A stretch of DNA of 64,000 nucleotides, taken from NCBI RefSeq assembly GCF_947500045.1, contig NZ_CANMQQ010000002.1:1-64000 (forward strand). The letters run 5' to 3'. Origin of the DNA: an uncultured Ruegeria sp. GTDB taxonomy: Bacteria > Pseudomonadota > Alphaproteobacteria > Rhodobacterales > Rhodobacteraceae. A program made the position numbers and the translations under genes. Position 1 is the first letter of the stretch; each line of letters opens with the position of its first letter. This document shows, in pieces, positions 26,668-34,787 of the stretch. The notes below the pieces were generated by a model that was not told the DNA's origin, ran no database searches, and worked only from the letters and a program-made list of their open reading frames with translations.

Positions 26668-27936
26668 CTAGTGGAACACCGCGTCAGGGTTATCCAGGCT
26701 GTCCGAGCCTTCGAATTCGAGCTGTTCGAGGTCCAGCACCGTCACAATGCGTTCAATGGTCTTGGTCTGATCAACCAGGCCGTTGACGCCCCCCATGATC
26801 AGTGCTTCGCCGCCCTCATTGCCGCGCTCCAGCATCTGGTCATAGGCAAAGCCCGCTTCGGCGGTTGATTTGATGCGACCCAATGCAAGCATGGTGTTTG
26901 CCAGCTTGGCTTTCATTTCGGCGTCCAGCGCTGGATCAGTTACAGCAACCAGTTCCGATAGCGACACGCCTGAAATCGGGGTCCCGTCGATGCGGGTATA
27001 GCTGCCCAGATAGACGTTCTGGATGCCCAGGCCATCATAGTAGTGGCTGTTGTGGGTGTTGTCGGCAAAGCAATCATGCTCTTCCTCGGGGTCATTCAGC
27101 ATCAGGCCAAGGCGCATACGTTCTCCGGCCTGTTCACCGTAGGACAGCGAACCCATACCGGTCAGGATTGCGCTGACACCGGCAGTCTCATCCGCGTTGA
27201 GAGCAGCACGCGCTTCACCACCCTCGGCCCATTGGGTGGTCATCCACTCCAGGTCGCTGACCAGCAGATCAGTTGCGGCGCTCAGATACTGGGCGCGACG
27301 ATCGCAATTACCGCCAGTGCAGTCATCACCTTGAACATAGTCGGTATAGGGACGGTTGCCCGCGCCTGCATTGTGGCCATTTAGGTCCTGACCCCATAGC
27401 AGGAATTCGATGGCGTGATAGCCGGTCGCGACGTTTGCCTCGATCCCGTCAGCTTCGTGCAGAGTGTCTGACAGCAGGGCCGGAGTAATTTCACCGGCGT
27501 CGATGGTCTTACCCGACAGCTCAAAGCTGGGGTTTGCGATGACGTTCAGCACAGCGAATTCGTTCTCGTCGCTGGGGCCACCGTACGAGGCGTCCACATA
27601 ATCGATCAGGCCCTCATCCAGAGGCCACGCGTTGACCTTGCCTTCCCAGTCGTCGACGATGGCGTTGCCAAAGCGATAAACCTCGGTTTGCTGATAGGGC
27701 ACGCGCGCAGCAACCCACGCGGCGCGGGCAGCGTTCAGGGTTGCATCCGACGGGTCGGCGATCAGCGCGTTGACCGCAGCCTGCAGTGTTTTTGCAGCAA
27801 TCAGGCTGTCGTCATATTTGGCTTCCGCGATATTGGAGTACGTGTTCAGAACGTCTGCCTTGGACGGGGCGTCTGCAACAACGGCACTTGCGATACACAA
27901 GGTCAGCGCACTAGCCGCTGCGAATAATCTGGTCAT
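26668..27936 (-). CDS. Imelysin-family periplasmic protein (IrpA-like)
   Basis: 422 residues. Signal peptide about 1-22 (ending VVADA). Two imelysin helical repeats; the GxHxxE motif is GYHAIEFLLWGQDL (about 170). Further family segments are RVPYQQTEVYRFGN and SYGEQAGERMRLGLMLNDPEEEHDCFADNTH. The protein is long like cyanobacterial IrpA. It lies at the head of an iron cluster that continues through bfd, bfr, DUF1111, a second imelysin and DUF1513, implying joint iron control. The exact ligand is unknown. Confidence 0.85.
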   Translation of the reverse strand: MTRLFAAASALTLCIASAVVADAPSKADVLNTYSNIAEAKYDDSLIAAKTLQAAVNALIADPSDATLNAARAAWVAARVPYQQTEVYRFGNAIVDDWEGKVNAWPLDEGLIDYVDASYGGPSDENEFAVLNVIANPSFELSGKTIDAGEITPALLSDTLHEADGIEANVATGYHAIEFLLWGQDLNGHNAGAGNRPYTDYVQGDDCTGGNCDRRAQYLSAATDLLVSDLEWMTTQWAEGGEARAALNADETAGVSAILTGMGSLSYGEQAGERMRLGLMLNDPEEEHDCFADNTHNSHYYDGLGIQNVYLGSYTRIDGTPISGVSLSELVAVTDPALDAEMKAKLANTMLALGRIKSTAEAGFAYDQMLERGNEGGEALIMGGVNGLVDQTKTIERIVTVLDLEQLEFEGSDSLDNPDAVFH

Positions 27937-28012
27937 TTGGAGCTCTTTCCTGCTGAACGGGAATCGGACCCCGCAGCGAAGCGGGGCAGATGCGAAAATA
28001 ACTGAGTGATTT

Positions 28013-28027
28013 AGTCAACAAAGTCAA
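28013..28027 (-). promoter_or_regulatory. Tandem GTTGACT repeats upstream of the imelysin gene
   Basis: On the minus strand GTTGACTTT is followed directly by GTTGACT, two copies 9 bp apart, about 80 bp before the imelysin start. Each contains a -35-like TTGACT. They may be a regulator site or overlapping promoters; no clear Fur, Irr or RirA consensus was recognised. Confidence 0.3.
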
Positions 28028-28100
28028 CCTGACTTTTATTGTCGGATATTCAGCCATGCCCCGACCTCCCCATATCTAGCGGGTTCGGAGCCCTCGTGTA

Positions 28101-28124
28101 GCAATTGCACCCGGGTGCAATTGC
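28101..28124. promoter_or_regulatory. 24-bp perfect nested palindrome, likely operator
   Basis: Three self-palindromic octamers lie in series: GCAATTGC, ACCCGGGT, GCAATTGC; together they form one perfect 24-bp palindrome. It lies 42 bp before the chosen DUF2796 start and about 165 bp before the divergent imelysin start. A dimeric or tetrameric metal-type repressor could bind here (inference). Confidence 0.6.
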
Positions 28125-28165
28125 ACTAGAATAATATATGATTGTTTTGGTTAATGGTGATTGTA

Positions 28166-28705
28166 ATGAAAAGCGTGGCTGTCCTTTTGGCGCTTCTGCC
28201 TGCCACTCCTATGGCGCAGAAACTGACAGAGATTGAAACTCATACTCATGGCGTAGGACGGGTGGCTATTTCATTCGAAAGCAATGAGTTCACCGGGATT
28301 CTCGCGGTTCCCGGGGCTGATATCGTCGGCTTTGAGCACGCTGCCGAAAATAAGGAAGAGCGTACCGAGGTTGCCGCCGCGATGTCGGACCTGTCCAAGC
28401 CATTGGAATTGTTCGAGGTGTCGCCTGATGCCGAGTGTGAAACGGCGACTGCAAATGTGGGTCTTGTCGGTGACGCCTTCGGGCAAGTTGACGACCAGAC
28501 CGGTAATCGAACCGAGGTGCATACTGAATTCCAGGCGGATTACATGATGCGATGCCAGGAAATCCAGTTGGTGACATCGATCCGTTTCACGTATTTTGAT
28601 GTGTTTTCTGGTGCCCAGAAACTAGAGGTCAACTTGATCTCAGCAGCCGGTGAGCGCAGTTATACGGTATACCGCGATGCGCCTGTATTGACCTTGGGCG
28701 ACTAA
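28166..28705 (+). CDS. DUF2796 protein, ZrgA-like periplasmic metal-binding protein
   Basis: 179 residues from ATG 28166, chosen because it begins the signal peptide MKSVAVLLALLPATPMAQ; ATGs at 28142 and 28154 are alternatives. The mature N-terminus has THTHGVGRVAISFE, the His motif of DUF2796/ZrgA proteins linked to zinc uptake. VPGADIVGFEHAAENKEE and FQADYMMRCQE are further family segments. Unlike many homologues it lacks a long His-rich loop. No zinc transporter gene is adjacent. It follows a perfect palindrome (28101-28124) that may be its operator. Confidence 0.7.
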   Translation: MKSVAVLLALLPATPMAQKLTEIETHTHGVGRVAISFESNEFTGILAVPGADIVGFEHAAENKEERTEVAAAMSDLSKPLELFEVSPDAECETATANVGLVGDAFGQVDDQTGNRTEVHTEFQADYMMRCQEIQLVTSIRFTYFDVFSGAQKLEVNLISAAGERSYTVYRDAPVLTLGD

Positions 28706-28711
28706 CGCGCC

Positions 28712-30022
28712 CTAGCTTCGAGACAGCGCATTTTTCAGCGCGAAATATGACGCCTTGGGCTTTCGCTCCAAGGTGTCGAAATCCACATCGACCAAACCAA
28801 AGCGTTTTTCGTAACCCAACGCCCACTCGTAATTGTCGAGCAGCGACCACACAAAGTAACCTTTGACCTGAACGCCATGATCCAACGCCCGGCGCACCTC
28901 GGCCAGATGACGATCAATATAGTCAATCCGGTCTTCATCTTGCCTGCGCTCGGGGCTCGCCATACCGTTTTCAGTGACATAGATGGGCAGGTCGCCCGTG
29001 TGGTCGCGTGCGGTGCGTATCAGGAACCGGGAAAGCGCAGCGGGATCAATTTCCCACCCCATCTGCGTTTTGGACAGGGGGCCGGGCACCTCTTTCAAAG
29101 CAGGCCACGCGGTGTCAGCACGCGTAATTAGCTTGCGGGTATAATAATTCAGCCCGCACCAGTCGACTGGTGTACCAATCGTGTCGAAATCGTCCTGCCA
29201 GCCCTGCGGTAAGTGAGGGGCCAACCCTTCCAAGACATTCGGGGGGTAAGCTTTGTTAAAAACACCACCCAGAAAGAACCGGTTATAAATTCCATCATAA
29301 AGTGCAGCTGCAGACTGCGCCTCGGGACTGTTCTCTGCGGGCTCTGACCATTCCAGATTAAAAACCGCACCCAGATTGGACATGCCCAATCCGCTCATAA
29401 CCTCGATTGCCCGACCATGGGCCAGCAGGACATGATGCATCGCGCGCGCGGTTGCGCGGATATCGCGCAGACCGGGGGCGTGATGCCCCTCGAAATGGCT
29501 GAGCCAGCTTACACACCACGGTTCGTTGATCGGTGCCACGCTAAACATCCGATCGCCGATACGACCCATGATGATCTCGGTGAAGTCTGCGAACCAATTC
29601 GCGATATCCCGGTTCCGCCATCCGCCCAGATCGGCAAGCGGTGAGGGCAGTTCCCAGTGATACAACGTGGCGCAGGGCTTGATGCCGCGGTCCAGCAGCG
29701 CGTCGGTCAGGCGGTCATAAAAGTCGAGCCCCTGTGGATTGGCAGGCCCACGGCCCTCGGGTTGTACGCGCGCCCAGCTTGTCGAAAATCGATAAGCGTC
29801 GAAGCCTGCGTCCTTGATCAGATCCAGATCGGCCTCGAACCGGTTGTAGTGGTCACAGGCAATATCTCCGTTTTCGGCATTTGCGACGTTACCGGGCGTG
29901 GCCGAAAAACTATCCCAATGAGTTGCGCCAGCACCGCCCTGCGCATGCCCTTCGATCTGGTAGGACGACGTTGCCACACCAAACTGGAACCCTTGTGGAA
30001 AGTCTGATCTTTTATGCTTCAT
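28712..30022 (-). CDS. GH1 beta-glucosidase
   Basis: 436 residues from ATG 30022. Family 1 (beta/alpha)8 enzyme that cleaves beta-linked glucosides. The acid/base Glu167 is in INEPWC and the nucleophile Glu lies in YVTENGMA (about 350). The QIEGHAQGG N-terminal and GYFVWSLLDNYEW C-terminal motifs are complete. No signal peptide, so cytoplasmic. The start lies one base after the LacI gene stop (TGACATG), so the two are co-transcribed. A bgl-type enzyme next to an alpha-glucoside operon widens the range of disaccharides used. Confidence 0.92.
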   Translation of the reverse strand: MKHKRSDFPQGFQFGVATSSYQIEGHAQGGAGATHWDSFSATPGNVANAENGDIACDHYNRFEADLDLIKDAGFDAYRFSTSWARVQPEGRGPANPQGLDFYDRLTDALLDRGIKPCATLYHWELPSPLADLGGWRNRDIANWFADFTEIIMGRIGDRMFSVAPINEPWCVSWLSHFEGHHAPGLRDIRATARAMHHVLLAHGRAIEVMSGLGMSNLGAVFNLEWSEPAENSPEAQSAAALYDGIYNRFFLGGVFNKAYPPNVLEGLAPHLPQGWQDDFDTIGTPVDWCGLNYYTRKLITRADTAWPALKEVPGPLSKTQMGWEIDPAALSRFLIRTARDHTGDLPIYVTENGMASPERRQDEDRIDYIDRHLAEVRRALDHGVQVKGYFVWSLLDNYEWALGYEKRFGLVDVDFDTLERKPKASYFALKNALSRS

Positions 30023-30023
30023 G

Positions 30024-31055
30024 TCAGGACCTTTGAGGCACCGGACCCGTCGAACTGCCCACGACCAGCTCAGCTTCCAGCAGGCGTGTTTTGGGCGGGT
30101 CATCCGGGGCGTTTATTCGATCGATCAGCATTTCGGCGGCAAGTTCTCCGGCGTGCCTGACCGAGGATCGTGTAGCAGTAAATATCGGCACATCCATGCC
30201 GTTGCGCATGTAGGACAGTTCATCATCATGGGCGATGACAGAGATATCGCGCCCCATCTTCAATCCACGCTCTTCCAGTGCGCGCCTGACACCAACCGCT
30301 GAAATGATTGATGAGGCAAGGATAGCCGTCGGAGGATCGTCCAGTTTCAGCATATCGCAGGCGGTTTGATGACCGTAAATTTCGGTCATCTCGGCGCTCC
30401 GCAACAGGTCCGGGTCGACCTCGATCCCGGCATTCGTCATCGCCGCCATGTAACCATTTCGACGGCGTCGGGCAAAATCCATCTCTTCGAGCCCGTTGAT
30501 CAGTGCAATGCGCCGGTGGCCGAGATCGATCAGAAACTGTGTCGCCCTTTCGAATGAGCGCTGGTTGTTCACGTCGATCCAGTCGTAAGGCACATCTGCA
30601 CAGGTCGAACGGCCATGTACGATGAATGGCACGCCCATTTGCGACAGTGCTGAGATCCGCGGCTCGATCACCTTGGGTCCCTGAAGCACGATGCCATCCA
30701 CAACGCCTCGGTTGAACAGTCTGCGATAAGAGTCTTCAACTGAGGTATCAGGTGTGTGTGTGAACATCATGTCATAGTTATTCTGAGCATAGGTTCGCGC
30801 GGCCCCCGCCACGAAATCCCCGAAAATCGGATTGACCATTTCATGTTGGGAAGATGTGGGAATCACGTGTCCGATCACCATCGAGCGTCCGGTGGCCAGC
30901 CCTTTGGCGCGGCTATTTGGACGGTATCCGTGCTTGTCGGCGGCAGCCTGAACCCGGATGCGCGTATCCTCATTCACTTCGGGATAGCCATTCAGCGCAC
31001 GGCTGACAGTCGTCTGTGAAAGACCGAGGATCTCCGAGAGTTTCTTAAGGTTCAT
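30024..31055 (-). CDS. LacI-family transcriptional regulator of the alpha-glucoside operon (AglR-like)
   Basis: 343 residues from ATG 31055; a TTG at 31064 is possible. N-terminal LacI helix-turn-helix LSEILGLSQTTVSRALNGY, hinge about 45-60, then periplasmic-binding-protein-like sensor domain. It is divergent from aglE with a perfect 16-bp operator at 31215-31230; a second imperfect site (31061-31078) lies over its own start. By position it represses aglEFGAK and itself; the inducer is probably an alpha-glucoside. Confidence 0.85.
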   Translation of the reverse strand: MNLKKLSEILGLSQTTVSRALNGYPEVNEDTRIRVQAAADKHGYRPNSRAKGLATGRSMVIGHVIPTSSQHEMVNPIFGDFVAGAARTYAQNNYDMMFTHTPDTSVEDSYRRLFNRGVVDGIVLQGPKVIEPRISALSQMGVPFIVHGRSTCADVPYDWIDVNNQRSFERATQFLIDLGHRRIALINGLEEMDFARRRRNGYMAAMTNAGIEVDPDLLRSAEMTEIYGHQTACDMLKLDDPPTAILASSIISAVGVRRALEERGLKMGRDISVIAHDDELSYMRNGMDVPIFTATRSSVRHAGELAAEMLIDRINAPDDPPKTRLLEAELVVGSSTGPVPQRS

Positions 31056-31177
31056 GGCTTCCAAAGCGCCTTCAAAATTCTTCCTCTTATTGTTGTGTTG
31101 TGAAATTTCATCTCCGTCAACCTGTTTTGAAGGGGAGTCAAAATAATTATATTAATAGAGGTAACGGTAACGAAATA

Positions 31178-31206
31178 TTGACAGCGCTCAAATGTTAGCG
31201 GATAAC
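31178..31206 (+). promoter_or_regulatory. aglE promoter
   Basis: TTGACA (31178-31183) and GATAAC (31201-31206) are separated by 17 bp. The predicted start, about 31213, abuts the operator at 31215-31230. Confidence 0.65.
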
Positions 31207-31214
31207 ATCAGACA

Positions 31215-31230
31215 TTCAAAGCGCTTTGAA
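31215..31230. promoter_or_regulatory. LacI-type operator of the agl operon
   Basis: TTCAAAGCGCTTTGAA is a perfect 16-bp palindrome with the central CG of LacI-family sites. It covers the expected transcription start, so bound repressor would block initiation. Confidence 0.75.
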
Positions 31231-31273
31231 AAACGATTCTCTTGGCGCTGAACTCAGTTGGGAGGAGAAGTTC

Positions 31274-32542
31274 ATGAAACACTCGCTTTACGCAGGCGCG
31301 GCCACGTTCGCCCTGATGGCGGGCGCGGCGCAGGCCGACAAAGTGACCGTGTTCGGGCCCTGGCTTGGGCCGGACCAGGAAAATGTCGAAAAGGTTCTGG
31401 ATGGCTTTGCCGCAGCGACGGGTCATGAATATGCCTATGTCGGTTCCGACAGCTTCGAACAGCAGATCAGAATTGATGCCGAAGCCGGGTCTGCACCAAA
31501 CGTGGCTGTCTTCCCTCAGCCCGGTCTGGCGGCGGATATGGCAAAGTCGGGATTCTTGACACCGCTGAACGATGGCACTGGGGATTGGATTCGTGACAAC
31601 TATGCCGCCGGTCAGTCCTGGGTTGATCTGGGCACTTATCCCGGTGCTGATGGCGATGATCACCTTTATGGCTTCTTCTACAAGGTCGATGTGAAATCGC
31701 TGGTCTGGTATGTGCCTGAGAATTTCGAAGATGCGGGCTATGAAGTGCCGACCACGATGGAAGAGCTCAAGGCGCTGACCGATCAGATCGTCGCCGACGG
31801 AGATACACCCTGGTGCATCGGTCTGGGGTCTGGCGGCGCAACCGGTTGGCCCGCGACGGACTGGGTCGAGGACATGATGCTGCGTACCCAGTCGCCCGAA
31901 GACTACGACGCATGGGTCGCCAACGAAATGAAGTTCAACGACCCCAAGGTGATCGAAGCCATCGAGGAATTCGGAGCTTTCGCTCGCAATGACGATTATG
32001 TTGCAGGCGGCGCAGGTGCAGTGGCAACCACGGACTTCCGCGATAGCCCAAAGGGCATGTTCAGTTCACCCCCGCAGTGTTACTTGCACCGTCAGGCGTC
32101 ATTTATCCCTGCATTCTTCCCCGAAGGAACAGTGGTGGGTGAAGATGCTGATTTCTTCTACTTCCCGGCGTATGCGGGCAAGGACCTCGGCAGCCCGGTT
32201 CTGGGTGCAGGCACGCTCTGGGCGGTCACCAATGACAGCCCCGGCGCACATGCGCTGATCGAGTATCTGCAGACGCCCGAGGCGCATGAGATCTGGATGC
32301 AATTGACCGGTTTCCTGACCCCCCATAAAGGCGTCGACACCTCGTTGTTCTCGGATCCGACGCTGAAGAAGATGAACGACATTCTTCTGGGCGCAACCAC
32401 ATTCCGGTTTGATGGTTCCGACCTGATGCCGGGCGGTGTTGGTGCGGGTACATTCTGGACCGGCATGGTCGACTATACTGGTGGCAAGCCTGCCCAAGAG
32501 GTCGCCGACGAAATCCAGTCCTCCTGGGATGCGTTGAACTAA
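31274..32542 (+). CDS. aglE: Alpha-glucoside ABC transporter, substrate-binding protein
   Basis: 422 residues from ATG 31274, with GGGAGGAG upstream. Signal peptide MKHSLYAGAATFALMAGAAQA. Cluster B-type carbohydrate-binding protein; the mature start DKVTVFGPWLGPDQ and the later GSGGATGWPATDWVEDM region match AglE. It delivers sucrose, maltose or trehalose-type sugars to AglFG. First gene of aglEFGAK. Confidence 0.9.
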   Translation: MKHSLYAGAATFALMAGAAQADKVTVFGPWLGPDQENVEKVLDGFAAATGHEYAYVGSDSFEQQIRIDAEAGSAPNVAVFPQPGLAADMAKSGFLTPLNDGTGDWIRDNYAAGQSWVDLGTYPGADGDDHLYGFFYKVDVKSLVWYVPENFEDAGYEVPTTMEELKALTDQIVADGDTPWCIGLGSGGATGWPATDWVEDMMLRTQSPEDYDAWVANEMKFNDPKVIEAIEEFGAFARNDDYVAGGAGAVATTDFRDSPKGMFSSPPQCYLHRQASFIPAFFPEGTVVGEDADFFYFPAYAGKDLGSPVLGAGTLWAVTNDSPGAHALIEYLQTPEAHEIWMQLTGFLTPHKGVDTSLFSDPTLKKMNDILLGATTFRFDGSDLMPGGVGAGTFWTGMVDYTGGKPAQEVADEIQSSWDALN

Positions 32543-32610
32543 GCGTGTTTTAGATCGGGCGGTCTGCACATCAGGCCGCCCAAATCCCCCCTTTCGCAAC
32601 GGAGAGCGTC

Positions 32611-33618
32611 ATGCATCCGGCATTTCAAGGCCTGCTGACCATCGCCATCGGCGTGTCGGGCTGTGTGGGCTATTTCTATCTGTCAAACCAGGTTCTGGAT
32701 AAGGTTCTGTTCCCTGCACGTGGTCCGAATGCGGGCCGGAATATCAACCGCGCCAACATGATCCGGCCCTGGCTATTCCTGTTGCCCGCGCTGCTCGCCC
32801 TGGGGCTGTACCTGGCCTATCCAGTCTTCGAGACGCTGCGCCTTTCGCTAACGGATCGCATCCCCGGAGGCGGTTACAAATGGGTTGGCCTCGACAATTA
32901 CCGCCAGATGGCGGCAGAGCCCAAATTCTGGGAAGCCATGCGCAACAATATGCTTTGGCTGATCGTGGTTCCAGCGATGTCGACCGCATTTGGACTTCTG
33001 GTAGCGCAGCTCACTGACCGTATTCGATGGGGCAACGTGGCCAAGGCGCTGATCTTCATGCCGATGGCGATCTCGTTCGTGGGGGCCTCGGTGATCTGGA
33101 AGCTGGTCTATGACACGCGACCTGCGGAACAAGATCAGATCGGCATCCTGAACGCGCTTTACATCTTCTTTGGCGGCAACGATCCGCAGACATGGCTGAC
33201 AATTCCGTTCTGGAACAGTTTTTTCCTGATGATCGTTCTGGTCTGGATACAAACCGGTTTTGCCATGGTCATCCTATCTGCCGCCTTGCGCGGCATCCCC
33301 GAGGAAACCATTGAAGCCGCCGTTCTGGACGGCGCAAACCCGTTCCAGATATTCTTCCGGATCAAGGTGCCGCAAATCAAAACAACCATTCTGGTGGTCT
33401 GGACGACGATCACCATCACCGTTCTCAAGGTATTCGACATCGTTTTTGCCATGACCAACGGGCAATGGGAAACGCAGGTTTTGGCCAATTACATGTTCGA
33501 CAAGCTGTTCCGCGCCAATGACTGGGGTGTCGGGTCGGCTTCGGCCATGGTGATCATGCTGCTGGTGACACCGATCCTGATCTGGAACGTGCGCAATGCG
33601 CGCAAAGAAATGCAGTAG
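32611..33618 (+). CDS. aglF: Alpha-glucoside ABC transporter, permease
   Basis: 335 residues. GGAGAG precedes the ATG. Membrane segments at about 5-25, 52-72, 112-137, 145-165, 205-225, and near the end; the EAA loop EETIEAAVLDGANPFQIFFRIKVP contacts the ATPase. The N-terminal membrane helix before the usual MalF-like core is typical of AglF. Lies 68 bp after aglE. Confidence 0.9.
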   Translation: MHPAFQGLLTIAIGVSGCVGYFYLSNQVLDKVLFPARGPNAGRNINRANMIRPWLFLLPALLALGLYLAYPVFETLRLSLTDRIPGGGYKWVGLDNYRQMAAEPKFWEAMRNNMLWLIVVPAMSTAFGLLVAQLTDRIRWGNVAKALIFMPMAISFVGASVIWKLVYDTRPAEQDQIGILNALYIFFGGNDPQTWLTIPFWNSFFLMIVLVWIQTGFAMVILSAALRGIPEETIEAAVLDGANPFQIFFRIKVPQIKTTILVVWTTITITVLKVFDIVFAMTNGQWETQVLANYMFDKLFRANDWGVGSASAMVIMLLVTPILIWNVRNARKEMQ

Positions 33619-33629
33619 CGGAGGGCGGC

Positions 33630-34778
33630 ATGAACGATATTGCAGGAACCAAACCGGCCCTCAGATGGGTGGTCCATGCCTCGGTCCTTCTTTTGGTGGT
33701 GCTGTGGGTTTTCCCGACACTGGGTTTGCTGATCTCGTCATTCAGGACGGCGGATCAGATTGCGACCAGCGGCTGGTGGAGATCACTGTTTCCGTCCGAG
33801 CAGAACCTGACCCTGCGCAGCGCCGCGCCCGAGACGCAGGTGCTTGAGAACGGGCTTTATGTGATCGAGGGTAATCTGTTTGACGCCGGTGTGACGGCCA
33901 AGATTTCGCAATGGGGCGTCAGCTCTCGCGCGATTGATGCATTTAAACCGGGTGAAACCGCTGAATTGCGCCGTGGTGGCGAGATCACCGTCGACGCCGA
34001 TGGTAACTACCGCATGGAGAACACCGAAGAATTCTCGGGCAGTCGAGGTGCGCGTGTATTTGTCACCGCCGAGCTTCCACCCGAGTTTACGTTGGGCAAT
34101 TATCACAAGGTGCTGCTGGCCGAAGACAGCACCGACAGCATGGGCAAGGCCTTCTTCAATACACTCACCGTGACGATCCCGGCGACGATCATCCCGATCC
34201 TTGTCGCCGCTTTTGCGGCCTACGCGCTGGCATGGATGGATTTTCCGGGTCGCGCCCTGCTGATTGCAGCGGTGGTCGGTTTGCTGGTTGTCCCTTTGCA
34301 ACTGGCGCTGATCCCGCTGCTGAAACTTCATCTGAGCATTGGTATCCCCAAAGGATATCTGGGCGTCTGGCTTGCGCATACCGGCTTTGGGATGCCACTG
34401 GCGATCTATCTGCTGCGCAATTACATGGCCGGGCTGCCCCGCGATCTGATTGAAAACGCGCGGGTCGATGGAGCGACCGAGTTTCAGATATTCACCAAAC
34501 TGATCCTGCCGCTCAGCTTCCCCGCGTTGGCCTCGTTCGCGATCTTCCAGTTCCTTTGGACATGGAACGATCTGCTGGTTGCCAAGGTGTTCCTGATCGA
34601 TGCCACGGGTCAGACCACGGTAATGACCAACCGCATTGTCGAGCTGTTGGGCACACGGGGTGGCAACTGGGAAATCCTTGCCACGGCGGCGTTCGTCTCA
34701 ATCGCTGTGCCGCTGGTGGTCTTCTTTGCAATGCAAAAATATCTGGTTCGCGGCCTGTTGGCCGGTTCCGTAAAATAA
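33630..34778 (+). CDS. aglG: Alpha-glucoside ABC transporter, permease
   Basis: 382 residues. GGAGGG precedes the ATG. An N-terminal membrane helix (about 12-32) is followed by a large periplasmic insert (about 45-160), as known for AglG, then five C-terminal helices. EAA loop: RDLIENARVDGATEFQIFTK. It pairs with AglF. Confidence 0.9.
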   Translation: MNDIAGTKPALRWVVHASVLLLVVLWVFPTLGLLISSFRTADQIATSGWWRSLFPSEQNLTLRSAAPETQVLENGLYVIEGNLFDAGVTAKISQWGVSSRAIDAFKPGETAELRRGGEITVDADGNYRMENTEEFSGSRGARVFVTAELPPEFTLGNYHKVLLAEDSTDSMGKAFFNTLTVTIPATIIPILVAAFAAYALAWMDFPGRALLIAAVVGLLVVPLQLALIPLLKLHLSIGIPKGYLGVWLAHTGFGMPLAIYLLRNYMAGLPRDLIENARVDGATEFQIFTKLILPLSFPALASFAIFQFLWTWNDLLVAKVFLIDATGQTTVMTNRIVELLGTRGGNWEILATAAFVSIAVPLVVFFAMQKYLVRGLLAGSVK

Positions 34779-34787
34779 GGGCGTGTG

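Noticed and set aside
27937..28100. Fur, Irr or RirA box upstream of the imelysin gene
   Set aside because: Only partial matches; reported just as tandem GTTGACT repeats with low confidence.
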